A DNA stretch of 64,000 nucleotides, from assembly GCA_026545765.1 (NCBI GenBank), contig JAIFAC010000408.1:1-64000 (forward strand), in the 5' to 3' direction. The position numbers and the translations under genes are program-made. The stretch is from Plantago major. Its lineage: Eukaryota > Streptophyta > Magnoliopsida > Lamiales > Plantaginaceae. A model generated the notes under the pieces. The model saw only the letters and a program-made list of their open reading frames with translations. It did not search any database and was not told the origin of the DNA. Below, piece after piece: positions 12,570-24,690 of this stretch (the stretch's first letter is position 1; every line of letters begins with the position of its first letter).

Positions 12570-15500
12570 CGGATCACTCAAAGGGGAATACAAAAGAGAA
12601 TAGTACAACCGTCTGCATAACTACTCTTTGAAATTTATATTATTTCTATCTTTGTAAAACTTGACAAATACCAAGTATGAGATAAATTCATATGCAAATA
12701 GTGTTCTCGTCATACGTAAATGTGATTCAAAGCTAATAGCCAAAATTCATTAAATGGGCACAATTACATTTGTTGATTGTGATCATTGTCAAGAAGCAAT
12801 GGTGACCTTGATGAATTGAGCGATTGATCTTACTAAGAAAGATTAACTCTCAAGAATAGTGGATCGCTGAAATTCGACAGGCCCAAAGATGCATTTAATG
12901 CCTAACAAGCTTTTACTCACGCATCACATGTATACTTACACACAAAATTAATTTGTATGTATATGTCTGTGGAGATTATATTGCATATATATGGGATTTT
13001 GGCAAAAGAAATTACTACTTAATCCAACATACGACTTGCACAAGAATAACAAAACTCTTCTTCAACCTCTCAAGAAATCATAGTTTTTCCAGAAGAATTA
13101 CTAATCTCTCACCCAAATCTCTTTCTCGCTTTTCAAAAACTTCACTATTTAAAGAGATGGCTCCCAAACGTGTTTCTTTTCAAATCCTGTTACCATCGGT
13201 ATCATTGAAAAGCACCAAGTTATAATAAACAATCGTTGATCGAGAATTGACCGATTATTGGACTTCAAATCACAGATGATTTGGGTGGTGCCATGATTGA
13301 GGAATACCGTTGCCGTAATAGAAAACCGCATCGATAGGAAGTCGTACTTGATATGCTTGAAAAGGCAAAATCAAGGGCTTTCTATCCGCTTCTTCCCAAG
13401 GGAGTTTCTTCATCGGATGTTCGAGTTTTACAACAACTCCACGATTATTTCTAAGATCTCAAGGCACCGAGATAGTGTCTATCAAGACCAAAGTCCAAGG
13501 ACAAGAAATCATGTCGACGACAAATTTTCTTGAGTTTGAACTTCAAAATCTTGGAAAGGATTTTGAAATCGACACCAAGGATGAAGATCTCCTGAAGATG
13601 TGAAGCAACTATACAAGAATGTGTGATCTTGACAAACCGTATACACCCATCGACTTTAAGCTTGTCAACATAAGGACCGTACATCTTTCGTCCACCGGGA
13701 TGTGTCGCATGTATTCTTCATGCATTTCATGGTCTACAAGGAGGTGTCACCAGATAAGCCAAGAACGCCGATGATGTTGTTCTTGTCGAGTCAACTAGAC
13801 AAAAGGTCGGAGAACCTTTAATTGGGGAAGTACGCCTTCATGAAATTTGTGAAGAAGATACAATGCTTTGAGCCTAAAATCGTTAAGGCCTTGAGCCAAA
13901 AGCCAAAGAAGCTATGGACTGAAAATTTGCTACTTATCGAATGTCTTCGCATCGAGCTCGAGACGGCACATTGCCAAAGAACTCACTCTACAAATATGAG
14001 TATACAAACTTGATGAAAAAGGTTACCGGATCTCGTAAAGGTTCCAAGAAGCTAAAGACCGAAGAGGTATCCGAGGAAAAGTTGTGACCAAGAAGCCTGT
14101 AACTTCACCAAGAAGTCTCCGCAAATAAGGCACACCCATCGAGGTTGTCGATTCCCGACACTGACGTCACGCAGATGAACTCATCAATGAAGATGAACTC
14201 ATCAATGCTACAAAGAGGCATCGCCATCAACAAGTAGATTCAGAAGAGAAAGTGTTTTCGTAAATGTGAAGACTATTATAAAGCCTTGCCGATGAACTCA
14301 TAAATGCCGAGAAACTTCAAACTCTTTTCTGCAGCAGAGATTGTTGATAACTCGCTCCAGATTTCGGACGACCTGGACGAGGAGAAGATCCTGCACTCTC
14401 AAGGTTACCAAAAAGTAATCAAGGCAAAGGGAAGAACAAAAGGTCCAAGGTTGTCAGAAAGCAACCACCAAAGGTTGTTGAGCAAGCACCTATAGCAAAG
14501 GTTGTTGAAAGCAACACACCATCGTGGGAAAGTCATGTTTAAACAACTTCAAGAATCCCCGATGAGTGGTGACCTAGTGTTGGTAGACGGATGTCAACAC
14601 CACACTTAAAAATCCGAAGAGTTCTCAACCCCAAACTTTTCTAGACAACCACAACAACCACAATCACAACACCACAAGTGGTTGATGAAATGGTAAATGA
14701 ACTCCATTTCGACATATCAATATGCAACATGTCAAGAAATCGCAAACAAGGTGTTCCTAACTCCTAGAGAGGGATCAAACTGAGAAACCCGCCGTAATGA
14801 TCAAACAAGGAGGCAACTGGTCACTCAGAAAGGTCTCAAGTACCGTAAACTTCAAACAAAGAAGCCATAATGGAACAGCAAGACCAGAGCATAGAAGGGT
14901 CACAAGTTCCAGAGACCAAACAGCCTGACAATGCTCAGGTAGCTTAATGGTTTAACTCTCTACTTGTGAAATTTTATGTTCATCAATCTTGTTACTTATA
15001 AAATTTCTTTGTTACATGTCAATTAGAAACAAAAGAACAAGAGGAAGTTTAAAAGCTTGCCTCGTAGACCGAGAGGAGGCTACTACCTCACCTCTTAAGG
15101 AATCTGAGCTGCGATGTGATAGAGAATTCCCTAAGACATTACTTTTCAGATATTTGTTAATTCACTTAACTAATCAAGTGGATATTTCTAATAGGCTCCA
15201 ACTGAGAAGGAAAATGATAAGGCTGAGAAGCCTAACTCATCAGAGTATCAACCAGAGACTCACAAAGTCTCTGAGAACAAGTATCTGAGCCTTCTATTGA
15301 GAAGGTATACATATTTCGATACCTATAATCTTCAAAGACAAATCTCGATCATTTTCTCAAACTAACACTTTCTACTTATCAGGTTCAAAAAGAAGTAGAA
15401 GTTGCTAGGGAATTGCCCTCTCAATCCCCACAACAAATGGAAATTGATGAGGCATCAAAGCCTTCATCACAAGAAAAATTTCCAGACCGCATGTCTCTCG

Positions 15501-18500
15501 AGCAACAAGTATCCGAGCCCAATAGGAGGTAATTGATCTCTCATATATCTGATTTTGTAAATAGAATTTTTCTTGATAAAATTTCCTAAGTGTTATGATT
15601 CTCAGGTTCAAAAAGAAAGAGAGGATGCTGAGGATCAGACTTCTAAGTCTCCTCCTCACACCAAGATATCTGAGGCACCTGGAACCTCAGTAGTCCAACC
15701 TTCTGAGCTTGTTGTCATGTCATGGTAACGTAACATGTATACTGACTACTCTAAAACTCGATATCTACACAAGTTTTGACACTAATTCAAAACTCTCTTT
15801 CAGCTCAAGGTACAAGAAGGAGTCAAATGATGACTATGAAAACCTTCTTCCCTTCTTCAAGACTCATACCTTGCCAAAGCATATTCAATGCTTCAAGAAA
15901 TGGCAAAGGTTAAGGTGCTCTGATCTCTCTGAAATACTGAGAATCACAGATCAACCAACAAGATGAGCACGAGCTCTTGATCTGGAAAACTATATCCACG
16001 CAATGTTCCCTACCGAACAATATCAAGTTGCACCTTAATGCGTAAGGATTTTTCCAAGGAAGTGGCACACAATTGGTGCAAGCCTTCAAACAGTGATGGT
16101 CGACAAGATTGCAGATGGCATTCAAGCCGCCCCGCCCTGCATACTACAATTTATTCCTTCAACAAGAAGAGGTTAATGGGCGTAAGATCACTATTCTCAA
16201 GTGATTAATCTCAGATCCGAAGACGATGGAGGAAGAAATAGTTGAGAATAACTTTGATGAACCTCCTCCGACCATCACAAAAGGATGATGATGATATGAC
16301 GGATGATGATGCCCGCACTGTGGACAGAGGAATTCCACAAGGAAACAATGCCTCACCGCTGAAAAGCACACCGAGAGGACATCACAACAATCCCTCCTCC
16401 ATCTCCTCAATCCACCCATCCTTCACAAAGAATCCCAACAACAAAAAGACACTATCGAACAAGTAGTTGAGCACTCGAGAAACAACTCGTAAGATATTAA
16501 ATACTCAAACCAGATGCTCAACTCAAACAACTATTGAAGAAGAGCAACAGCCCATCTTCAACTTGAAAAGAGCTAGTAAAATCCTAGATAAGCTCAATCA
16601 ACTACAAGATCAATACTTACAAGAGATAGTATCTTACCGAGGTTAAAGAGCCTGTGATGTCAGAATGCTATTGCTAAGGAATTAGATACTGAAGAAGTAT
16701 CTAAAGAAAAGCATGATGCTAAGGCAAAAGACATACCATCCTCCTCTCAGAAAGGAAAGAAGCCCATCTCTGAGATGGTTGTTGACCGAAAATCTTGAAA
16801 TGTCCAAGCGGATGAAGATCACTCTGGATAACTCGATGATGAAGAAGACAAGATTTCATAATCATCGCAATGAACACTTAGCGTTTCTCATCCGAAAAGG
16901 AAGCTAATTGCCCTCAAGTTTTCAACAAACCGCCAAATGTCCACTCCCATGAATACATGAATAGATACCAAGTTTTCGCACATCTTAGAAAGGAGTCGTT
17001 TCACAAAACAAAGATGTAATCGCCGCCCCTCGTAAATGAAGAAGTTCACAGAACTCATCACTCGTAGAACAACCAAAGATGGTTATTGCTCGTATGATCT
17101 GGGAATGATAAGGACGCATGATGTGTCATTAGTCAAAAGCTTTTCATGAGGCAAGTTACACCGGAAAAGCAGATGCCATACTAAGCCCATCGCAAGAGCT
17201 CACCGATAAGGCAAATGGAATTATCAAACAAAATCAGAGCTCAAGGTTGAACTTTGGTTGGTCAACGCCATTACAACTACTTGCAAAGAATTTGAGTCTC
17301 TCTTATTCTTTGTGGTACTTAGTCACCATCAATGACTAAGGGGAAGAATTTGATCTCAAGATCGTGGGAAGGAAAGAAGAAATCTAGAGTCGGTGCCGTA
17401 AAGGAAGAGGAAACAAGAAAACTTCCCACCACCACTCGTAATAAATGATCCTCATCAAATCAAGTCGCTGGCAAATAGTAGCTACTTCGCAACCAATCAA
17501 GAAACTACAATGGTAACAAGGGCTATGGAAAAGACCTCCAAGGAGTACCAATGCTCCAAGGAGAAGACAAGAGGGATTGATGAATCTTCAAGAAGAAGAA
17601 GGCCAAATCAAACTCGGGCAATGAAGAAGGTCGCAAAGTCTCACAAGAATTGATCTTGATGATGATGAAGAGATCGATGAAGATGAAGCTCCTCTTCACG
17701 TAAAAAGGAAAATTGATAATTTAACCGAACCTATAGTTGCAAAGCCTTTAGCACCTAACACACCTCCGGAAATACCAAGTCAATCCAGGTGGTTCTTCAA
17801 GCAATCCCAAAGGAGAATTCTAGACAAAGAAGGAACCGCCGAGAGTTGAACAAAGACAAAGTCAACTTCCACCAGCCGTAAGAAGCCAAATCGAGTATGT
17901 GAAGAATGACAACAATTCCTCTATCTACAGTGCATTAATCAAGAATGGCTATCGATTCGAACTCAAGCACTTCATCGTAAATTCAAGGTTTTAACCAATC
18001 CATAAACAAATTTCATGGCATGGAGAAAAGATAAGTTAATCTTGATCAACACCAACCACATCAAAGCATGGTCGATTTAAGCAATCAAGAGAATGGAAGC
18101 CATGAAGAAGGACCTCTCGATGAATGTCCTTATGGAAAGTCGATGATGCATGCATTCTCAACATCGCTGAACAGTACAAGAGCAAGACTTAAGGGAACCC
18201 CATGAGTCCTTCTACTTAATCAAGATCAATACAAGGGTGACATCGATATTTGAAGATCATTTATGAATACTTCAAGTTATCGACATCATAATCGAGCATG
18301 CCCGGAAGTGGGGAAAGTATCTGGGTCAAGCATTTTGTCAAGAGAAATCCCACCAAACCTACAAGGAAGTCTCTGGATTTGCCGTAGACACAGATGATTG
18401 TTTAACTCTTCTCTATGACTACCTGGCGATATCAAAAGGTTTGGTGATAGGAAATTTGCATCGATCCATGGAGGTGTTTTGAAGACTTGAAGATTTTTGA

Positions 18501-18800
18501 AGACTTGAAGACTTATCATTTAGAATGTTCACTTGAGCTTGTAACTCCTTGTTCTATTCGACTAAGTAGTTTCGTGATTTTGCTAATTGATCTTTTCATA
18601 AATCTTGAAAGTTATCTCAGAAGCTTTCTCAGATCATATCCGGCGAACTTACTCTCGTATATCATTTTATATATAAGATAACTTGTCAAAGAAAGATCAC
18701 ACCTTGTGATTTCGTTGATGTTTACTTTCCGCACTTAATTATATGAATTAAAAGATCATAAGAAATGATTATGGTGGATTGTTTCTCATCTAGATTTAAT
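12570..18800 (+). other. Extra 3' region of element A (env-like position)
   Basis: About 6 kb between RNase H and the 3' LTR. It holds Glu/Lys/Pro/Ser-rich frames, poly-Asp patches (around 16260-16300) and, between about 14930 and 15800, short coding-like blocks separated by spacers with intron-like GT...AG edges. SIRE-type elements carry a long extra frame in this place, whose protein has been called envelope-like without proof. A shorter equivalent lies in element B (40250-44600). Confidence 0.65.
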
Positions 18801-18825
18801 AGGTCGATAGTCATTGTTCGATCAA

Positions 18826-18838
18826 AATGGGGGAAATT
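18826..18838 (+). other. Polypurine tract of element A
   Basis: AAAATGGGGGAAATT lies immediately before the 3' LTR, the expected position of the plus-strand primer. Element B has a similar tract before its 3' LTR. Confidence 0.7.
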
Positions 18839-20395
18839 TGTTAAGAATATCTGTTTAGATTTTGATCAGCAACCTAATGACTTATCTTAGCTCAGAAAGG
18901 TGATTAGTACTCTTAGTTCACTTGAACACTGTAAAAGAGGAAACTCACTAAGTATGATAGTCTAGCAAATCTTGTATAGGATGTTAGGTCTCAAATGTAC
19001 TTTTATTTTCTCAAGAAGACCAAGAAGAAGGCATCTAGCGTGAAAAGTTCAACGGATTTGAAGATTTGAAGATCGCATAAGATTGTCAAGACAAGGGTTT
19101 TTCAGATATTCTATGTCCAGACATCTTCGAGAAACAAGTGTTTCAAACACACGAGTTGCAAAAGATATCCGAGAATAAAAGGTTTCGAGATTTAGGAAAG
19201 TGCCCACAGATATCTACACTCGATATTTTGACATAAAATATGCTTCAAAAAGAAACATATTATAACAAGTTGTTTAAACAAGTGGTATCTGGAGCTATGA
19301 TGATCTCTGAAAAGAACATGCAAAGCCTCAAAGCCAGATAGTTCCGTACTACAGACAAAGTATAGCAACAGATTAAATGCTAGACAGTAAATGTCTCGAA
19401 TAAAGTCGTAGCTTCAAGAAGAAGACAAACTCACAAAGATTATACTCAGATATCAATAGTTTGAATTTGATTTGTTTCAACTGATACTATTCAAACGGCA
19501 CTCAAAATTCATCTATAAATATCAACACTTAGACCGCTTGAGAACACACACATCAACACCTTAGATCACCGAACTTAAACTCACACAAGTTCTTCAAGCA
19601 AACTACTTACTTTCAAGCTTTCCTACACCAAAGCCTCGATTCTAAGTAGCACAAAAGTTCTATGTCCCGATCCTTAACGAGCATTGTTATTCCAGAAGGA
19701 GTCAACTAAGATTTCATATCTCAGATTCATTCTCCGAACACTTACAATAGACTTGGTTAGTAGAGAACAAGATACCATACATTGAAAAGTGTATTAAGTA
19801 TATTTGATTCATGAGCTATCCAATAACCTAATAAGTTATTTAAGAAGCTCACCGACAAACAAACCTAAAACCAACACCTTAAATGGCGGAGTACAGAAGT
19901 ACTTAGTTTGGGAAACTATGAATAACTCCAAGGTTATCGAGCATGTAGTGAAGTACTTAGTTTAGGAAACTATGAACAACTCAAAAGGTTTCGAGTACAG
20001 AAGTACAACGTGAAAGCCGGAAATAACTCGTGGGGAACATTCGTCAGAACCTAGTGTATTTAGGAATCAAGAAAAGATATCTCGTAAGGTTACCTCATTT
20101 ATCTTAGTGGATTCTAGGTCCGAGAAAGACCAAGTGGATTAGTCAAGGATTACGCCACCTTCAGATACCACTATAAAAAGACTTGTGTTATTTATCATAG
20201 CTTTATTACTTGTTTTACTTATATTGCAAAAGTACTCACACTTATCTTGCTAAACACGCACTTATCTTAGAAAAGTCTTCCGCTTCGAATTAAGTATTTA
20301 TATCTTCACAAGATACCGAGAAATCTGGTTATCGACAAAAGTTTTAAAAGACTATTCACCCCCTCTAGTCTTTTACTTGCCGTTATCTCGACCAA
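18839..20395 (+). repeat. 3' LTR of element A
   Basis: It begins TGTTAAGAATATCTG after the purine tract and ends '...ccgttatctcgaccaa'. It is about 1.56 kb, collinear with the 5' LTR. Many differences between the pair sit where one copy has CAG or CTG. Confidence 0.85.
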
Positions 20396-20516
20396 TGTAC
20401 GCTTATGTAATGACATACATGGTTTTAATATTATTATGTCTAATTCCTTCGATTATTTTTTCTACTTCACCTGAAATGATATTTGTATTCTTTTTGGATT
20501 ATTATGTTTACATCAC

Positions 20517-20630
20517 CACAAATTCGACATTATGCACAAAAAATTCAATTCGACCGTATGCACAAAAATTCAATTCGACATTATACACAAAATATCAATT
20601 CGACATTATGCACAAAAAAAATCAATCCCT
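20517..20630. repeat. Short tandem array, about four units of about 27 bp
   Basis: The units are close to 'caattcgacattatgcacaaaaaatt', varying at one to three bases and in A-run length. A fifth partial 'atttcaattcgacattatt' lies near 20660. The array lies just outside element A. Confidence 0.85.
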
Positions 20631-20859
20631 TTTAGCTCGGCCGTATTAAAAAAGATCAAAATTTCAATTCGACATTATTCAATTCCAATCGTATTGAATC
20701 ACACCTAACATAAATAATCTACTAAATTACTTTAAAAAAAAAGACGTATAGAATCTACGATTTTTATTTATTTTAGTACTTCCATTATACTTTAGGAAAT
20801 ATGTTATAAAGATTTAATTCCTTTTAGCTTATAAAAAGCATCAATTTAAAATATAGTCA

Positions 20860-21225
20860 CTATTACGGAGAATCTCGGATCCAAGATCCCTAACTGCATC
20901 ATTATGCAGAAGGAATGATTTACAAGGAATTATCGAAGATTTGAAAAGATCTTTGAGGTATATAATTTTGTTTAAAAATTAATGAAGTTATCAATTTATT
21001 TTATATACGAACTTTTATAACACATATTTGTTTTTCTTTGATCAGCAGATTCACAGAGTTCACCTTGATGTGGATATGAGATGGCGCTTACTTTTTTGTA
21101 GTACCATTTCGTAAAATTTAAAATCAACATTTGTATTATTGTTCGAATTCGATTAATAATAATATCATCCCCTTATTTATTTATATTGAAAGTAATCTAT
21201 CCCGTGACATCGTCACGGGTTAGTT
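20860..21225 (+). mobile_element. Helitron-type 3' terminal region, degraded
   Basis: A segment ending in a hairpin, CCCGTGA / TCACGGG (21201-21219), preceded by 'gaaagtaatctat'. The same terminus with one loop change occurs at 49975-50015, where it ends in CTAG as a Helitron should. Here the CTAG is not visible, so the end is decayed or altered. The upstream 250 bp is repeated at 24370-24690. Confidence 0.6.
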
Positions 21226-21740
21226 TGACAACTCGAGGAATTAGTTGTCTGACCGTGAAATTCCAATTTTATTTATTACGCCAGAAATCATTGCTGCAAC
21301 TTTAGGTCTTTCAAAATGGTAATTATATAAAATCACATCTACACAATAATTTGATTTTGTCAACTAATGATTTCTTTAATATCATACATGCTTACCATTA
21401 CAACTAATGCGATTTGCTATATAAGCCTAAATGGCATATACCTACCGTACTTGATTACGGCAAACAGGGGTGTTGAGATTTTTAACTATTCCAATATGAC
21501 ATGAAGTTTGTAAAACAAACTGATGCTCGCAGACCCAAAAAGATGATCTTTTTCCATACCTACTCATCAAATTCATTCGTGATCATGTACATTGTTGCAA
21601 TCAATAGCATCAAGGATTGGCAATGTTATGCCGATATGTCGAGGTTAGTCGACTTCCTCTATTAAATACATTGTCTATTAAGATTTCATATTATATCTAA
21701 AATTAATTGATATTCTAATTCGAATGCAGTTCTAAGTTAT
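21226..21740. other. AT-rich segment with short coding-like pieces
   Basis: Short frames such as the one containing 'MYIVAINSIKDWQCYADMSR' (about 21589-21648) look exon-like, with plausible GT and AG borders. I recognise no domain in them on their own. They may belong with the F-box-like exon that follows. Confidence 0.3.
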
Positions 21741-22330
21741 TCAGCACTATTACGCACTTTTATGGGTTTTACGCCAATATCAATTTTGATATGCTGCCTC
21801 GATCAAACTGGAAAAACCCTACATCATCCGAGACCAAATTCATGATGAAGTGTTTGGTTGTTGGAAATCCAGAAAGTTACCTTCGAATGCTAATGGTTCT
21901 TATTTGATATTTTCGTCAAATAAATTAATATTTTTAATTGAAATATTTATAAATTTTTTATTTCCAATTATTAACTTGATTCCAATTTTTCTCAGACTGA
22001 TGTGTTCGAGTACAATGACTTTACCCGGATGAATTACCTTCTTGAAAAGATTGTTTCGATCGACACCCTCATTGTCCGATTATGCTCCGCAATATTCAAG
22101 CTTTTAACCGACAACAAAGAATACCGCCAAGAAGGTCTAAGCTCTTAGTTGCTCTTTGGAATAAAAAGGATGGATTGAATACTATTGAGAAGAATCGCTA
22201 TCAACTATGTATTAAGATCCACAGCAGAAATCATATGCTGCTACATTCAACAGTTAACACACAACACTACTGTACCGAACACAATCTACCAAAATATGTC
22301 GAAAAGGTAATATAAATGTGACAATCGCGG
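21740..22330 (+). pseudogene. F-box-like (At1g67623/At2g35280 type) exon fragments
   Basis: A frame reads '...MLPRSNWKNPTSSETK' then 'MMKCLVVGNPESYLRMLM' before a possible intron from about 21895. It resumes around 22010 with 'TDVFEYNDFTRMNYLLEKIV'. A Cys followed by GNPE and a Tyr-Arg pair is typical of the region after the F-box in the plant At1g67623/At2g35280 family. The exon is repeated in decayed form at 22765-22900. Such genes are often multiplied by transposons, so capture is a reasonable reading, but the identity is tentative. Confidence 0.4.
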
Positions 22331-23160
22331 CCGATTTTGAGATTGAATGTTTTACCAATCGATACCATGTTCAGAGCTACAGATTTCAACAAATAGACCT
22401 ATTTTGTATTTAGCCCAAAATAATGCTATGGTTATCAAAACTATTCCATAATATTTAAATTTAATTATTCTTTCTCGCACATATATGATTAATATTATAT
22501 TTTGCTAATGAATCCTATGTTAGTTGCATGTAAACATCTAATTTCCATCAAGAATAAAGTGACAATCGATATATTATAGTCCATATGAAAGTTAATTTGT
22601 CACATCAAACACTACCAAAATACAAACATGTCAGATTCCGTTAAATTAATTTTTCGTACTCTAACTTTAATTATATGTTAGACAAATCTAAAGGAAATAT
22701 TTCTAATTATATTAAAATTATAAATTTATAATCCTTATAATTATTTAATATTTCTTATAACAATCATGAAGTGTTCGTCGATGGAAATACCTAACGTTAA
22801 CGAAAGTTACCTTCAGATGATAATGAAATCTTTATAAATATGTTATTTCCATTTATTAACATGATTTCAAATTTTTTCAGTCTTTTGTCAGACTGTAAAA
22901 TTGATTATCAATATATCATTCAAAATTGCTTCGCATTTTGATTTAACTATATATTTTTATTATTACTTTATTTTCAAATTCGTAATATTTTCAGAAATAA
23001 TATATAAGTAACTAATTCTACTACTATTTAAGACAAAACTATATTGTAGATTGGGCTTCCTAAGTCGTGCAATTTAAATGCTAATATATAATTCCATTTT
23101 AAGTGTTCTGCTCAAGACTATAAAGAAACAAATATCTCGCCTGATTTTACTTAATTCGCA
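22331..23160. other. AT-rich DNA with a second decayed copy of the upstream exon
   Basis: 22765-22900 repeats 21848-22005 (shared 'gaaagttaccttc', then the intron-like AT-rich part ending 'tttttcag'). No other gene is seen. Confidence 0.45.
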
Positions 23161-23162
23161 AG

Positions 23163-23520
23163 ATGAATTTTACCGATTTGCCAATCGATATTCTCACCAA
23201 GATTGTAAACAAAATTTCAACAAGGAATCGATTGTCATTATTTTCTCTTCAAAAGTATCATAATAACCGATCGACATAATAAACTATTCGATCTATATTT
23301 AATCGACGATTTAGTGCGGATTTATTTGTCAGAAGCTATAATATTATAAGCAAAAAATCTCGATGGAAAAACAAGTGTTGAACAAACTTCAATTAATGCA
23401 GATTCAACATACCGTAACATATGATGGACCAACCGTATGAAGCACAACATCCAGAGGTCATTTATAGAAGAGCTTGTATGCTTATAAACGCATATATCTA
23501 TTATCGAGTACAGTAACATG
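23163..23520 (+). pseudogene. F-box-like gene fragment
   Basis: It opens with ATG and 'MNFTDLPIDILTKIVNKIS', which matches the LPxDIL start of plant F-box domains. About 240 bases later another frame gives 'EAQHPEVIYRRACML', like the GNPEALYRxGM block that follows the F-box in the At1g67623/At2g35280 family. The two parts are in different frames and separated by stops, so the copy is not functional as read. F-box proteins would act as substrate receptors in SCF ubiquitin ligases. Confidence 0.45.
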
Positions 23521-24369
23521 TTTAATAAAAACTAAGTACACTTTCTATTCATTTCGTAAATATTTTCGTGGACTTCAAATGTGATGAATCATCAAGGATC
23601 TTAGTCTTCCACCAAGCTTGGCCACACGTAATCTAATATACATCAGGTTTGTGAAGTTGCGAATAAACAGGAATCCATAAGGACGGAGGGGGTTGAGGAA
23701 CTTTCAAGAAAAATGTGAATTGCAAGGAACGATTAAGTTACCAATGTAAACAAGTCGAACTTAAAATGAGATTCATGAGTATGAATTTTCCATATGCCGC
23801 TTAAATCAAGGTCCAAAAGTTCTGCACTTGTAAAAAATTGATTATGATGGTTTTTACAGGAATCGAAGTTTATGCTTTTCGCAAGCTTATTCGTTGCCGG
23901 AGGTGCAATGCAGACAAGGAAATAGCTACCATGTCCAAGATCATCAAGTTTGAAGTTCTTTTAGATTAGTTTTTACAACACACATCAGTGTGTTTTCAAT
24001 TTTAACATGTTATGTTCAGATTGTTAGTTTGATTTCCATTTAATTATTATGTTACTTCTCTAAAAATATATTCTACTATAATTTTCAGTCAATTTTCGTC
24101 TCAACCTATACAACATTGTCAAAAAATGAAAAACAGAATACTTCAGAATTTATCAAATATGCAATAAGTATATAAACCGCATTCAGATCATGAAGAATAT
24201 TTTAACATCAAACATAGACTTTTATACACTTAGCTTAGACTTTCCGTTAATATGATATGTATGCACAATTTCACCTCTGACACAACCATTTTATGTAATA
24301 GTTATTAAATGATAATTATCTCACAACATATTTTGCATTTTCAAGGGTCACTACAAAAAAAGGTCTAAA
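23521..24369. other. No clear gene
   Basis: One open stretch around 23860-23960 reads 'RKLIRCRRCNADKEIATMSK' with a CxxC pair after an AG that could be a splice acceptor. It could be a zinc-ribbon fragment of a transposon-borne gene, but this is too short to name. Confidence 0.3.
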
Positions 24370-24690
24370 GGTGTTATGTTTGGATGATGATGGAAATCAA
24401 AGAATAAGAGACGCTCAACGCCGCTTACAAGGAAGTCTTTAGAAATCTTCGAGGTATGTAATTTTCTAAAAACATATAAAGTCATCAACTTTATTTATAT
24501 ACTAACTTTTTATAACACATCATTTCATCATTGCGTATCGCAGCCTTTATAGAATTCACTTCAACATGGAGATGAAAGGGAGTTTTCATCTTTCGCTCAT
24601 CGCATGCAACAAAAATGAACCTTTGTATTATTCTTCAAATACATTGATTAATAATGTCTTCCTCTTTTTATCTATCTATACATTAAAAGA
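24370..24690 (+). repeat. Second copy of the Helitron-type end segment
   Basis: It follows the same order as 20900-21180: a coding-like block ending 'cttacaaggaagtc...cgaggtatgtaat', an AT-rich intron-like part with 'atatactaactttttataacacat', then 'agaattcacttcaacatggagatga', then 'tttgtattattctt'. Divergence is high and the terminal hairpin is not present. Confidence 0.55.

Larger units (their letters stand above)
5061..20395 (+). mobile_element. Element A: Ty1/Copia LTR retrotransposon, SIRE/Maximus type
   Basis: Fossil LTR element of about 15.3 kb. Its parts, in order, are a 5' LTR, an initiator-Met-tRNA-type primer site, gag, protease, integrase, reverse transcriptase, RNase H, a long extra 3' region typical of SIRE-type elements (the position of the so-called env-like frame), a purine tract and a 3' LTR. 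Integrase before reverse transcriptase marks it as Copia. It is broken, with many breaks in gag-pol. By eye the two LTRs are close, with most differences of one contextual kind (CAG/CTG sites), so insertion was probably fairly recent. The outer edges are less clean than those of element B and I could not identify a target-site duplication. Confidence 0.9.

Noticed and set aside
5061-20395. Methylation-driven deamination or RIP-like mutation as the cause of CAG/CTG loss
   Set aside because: That would produce TAG, CAA or TTG. The sequence instead shows CGT/CGTA substitution and loss of TG, and patchy blocks without any loss.
20517-20630. Possible CRISPR-like array
   Set aside because: The units are contiguous tandem repeats without spacers, in plant nuclear DNA.
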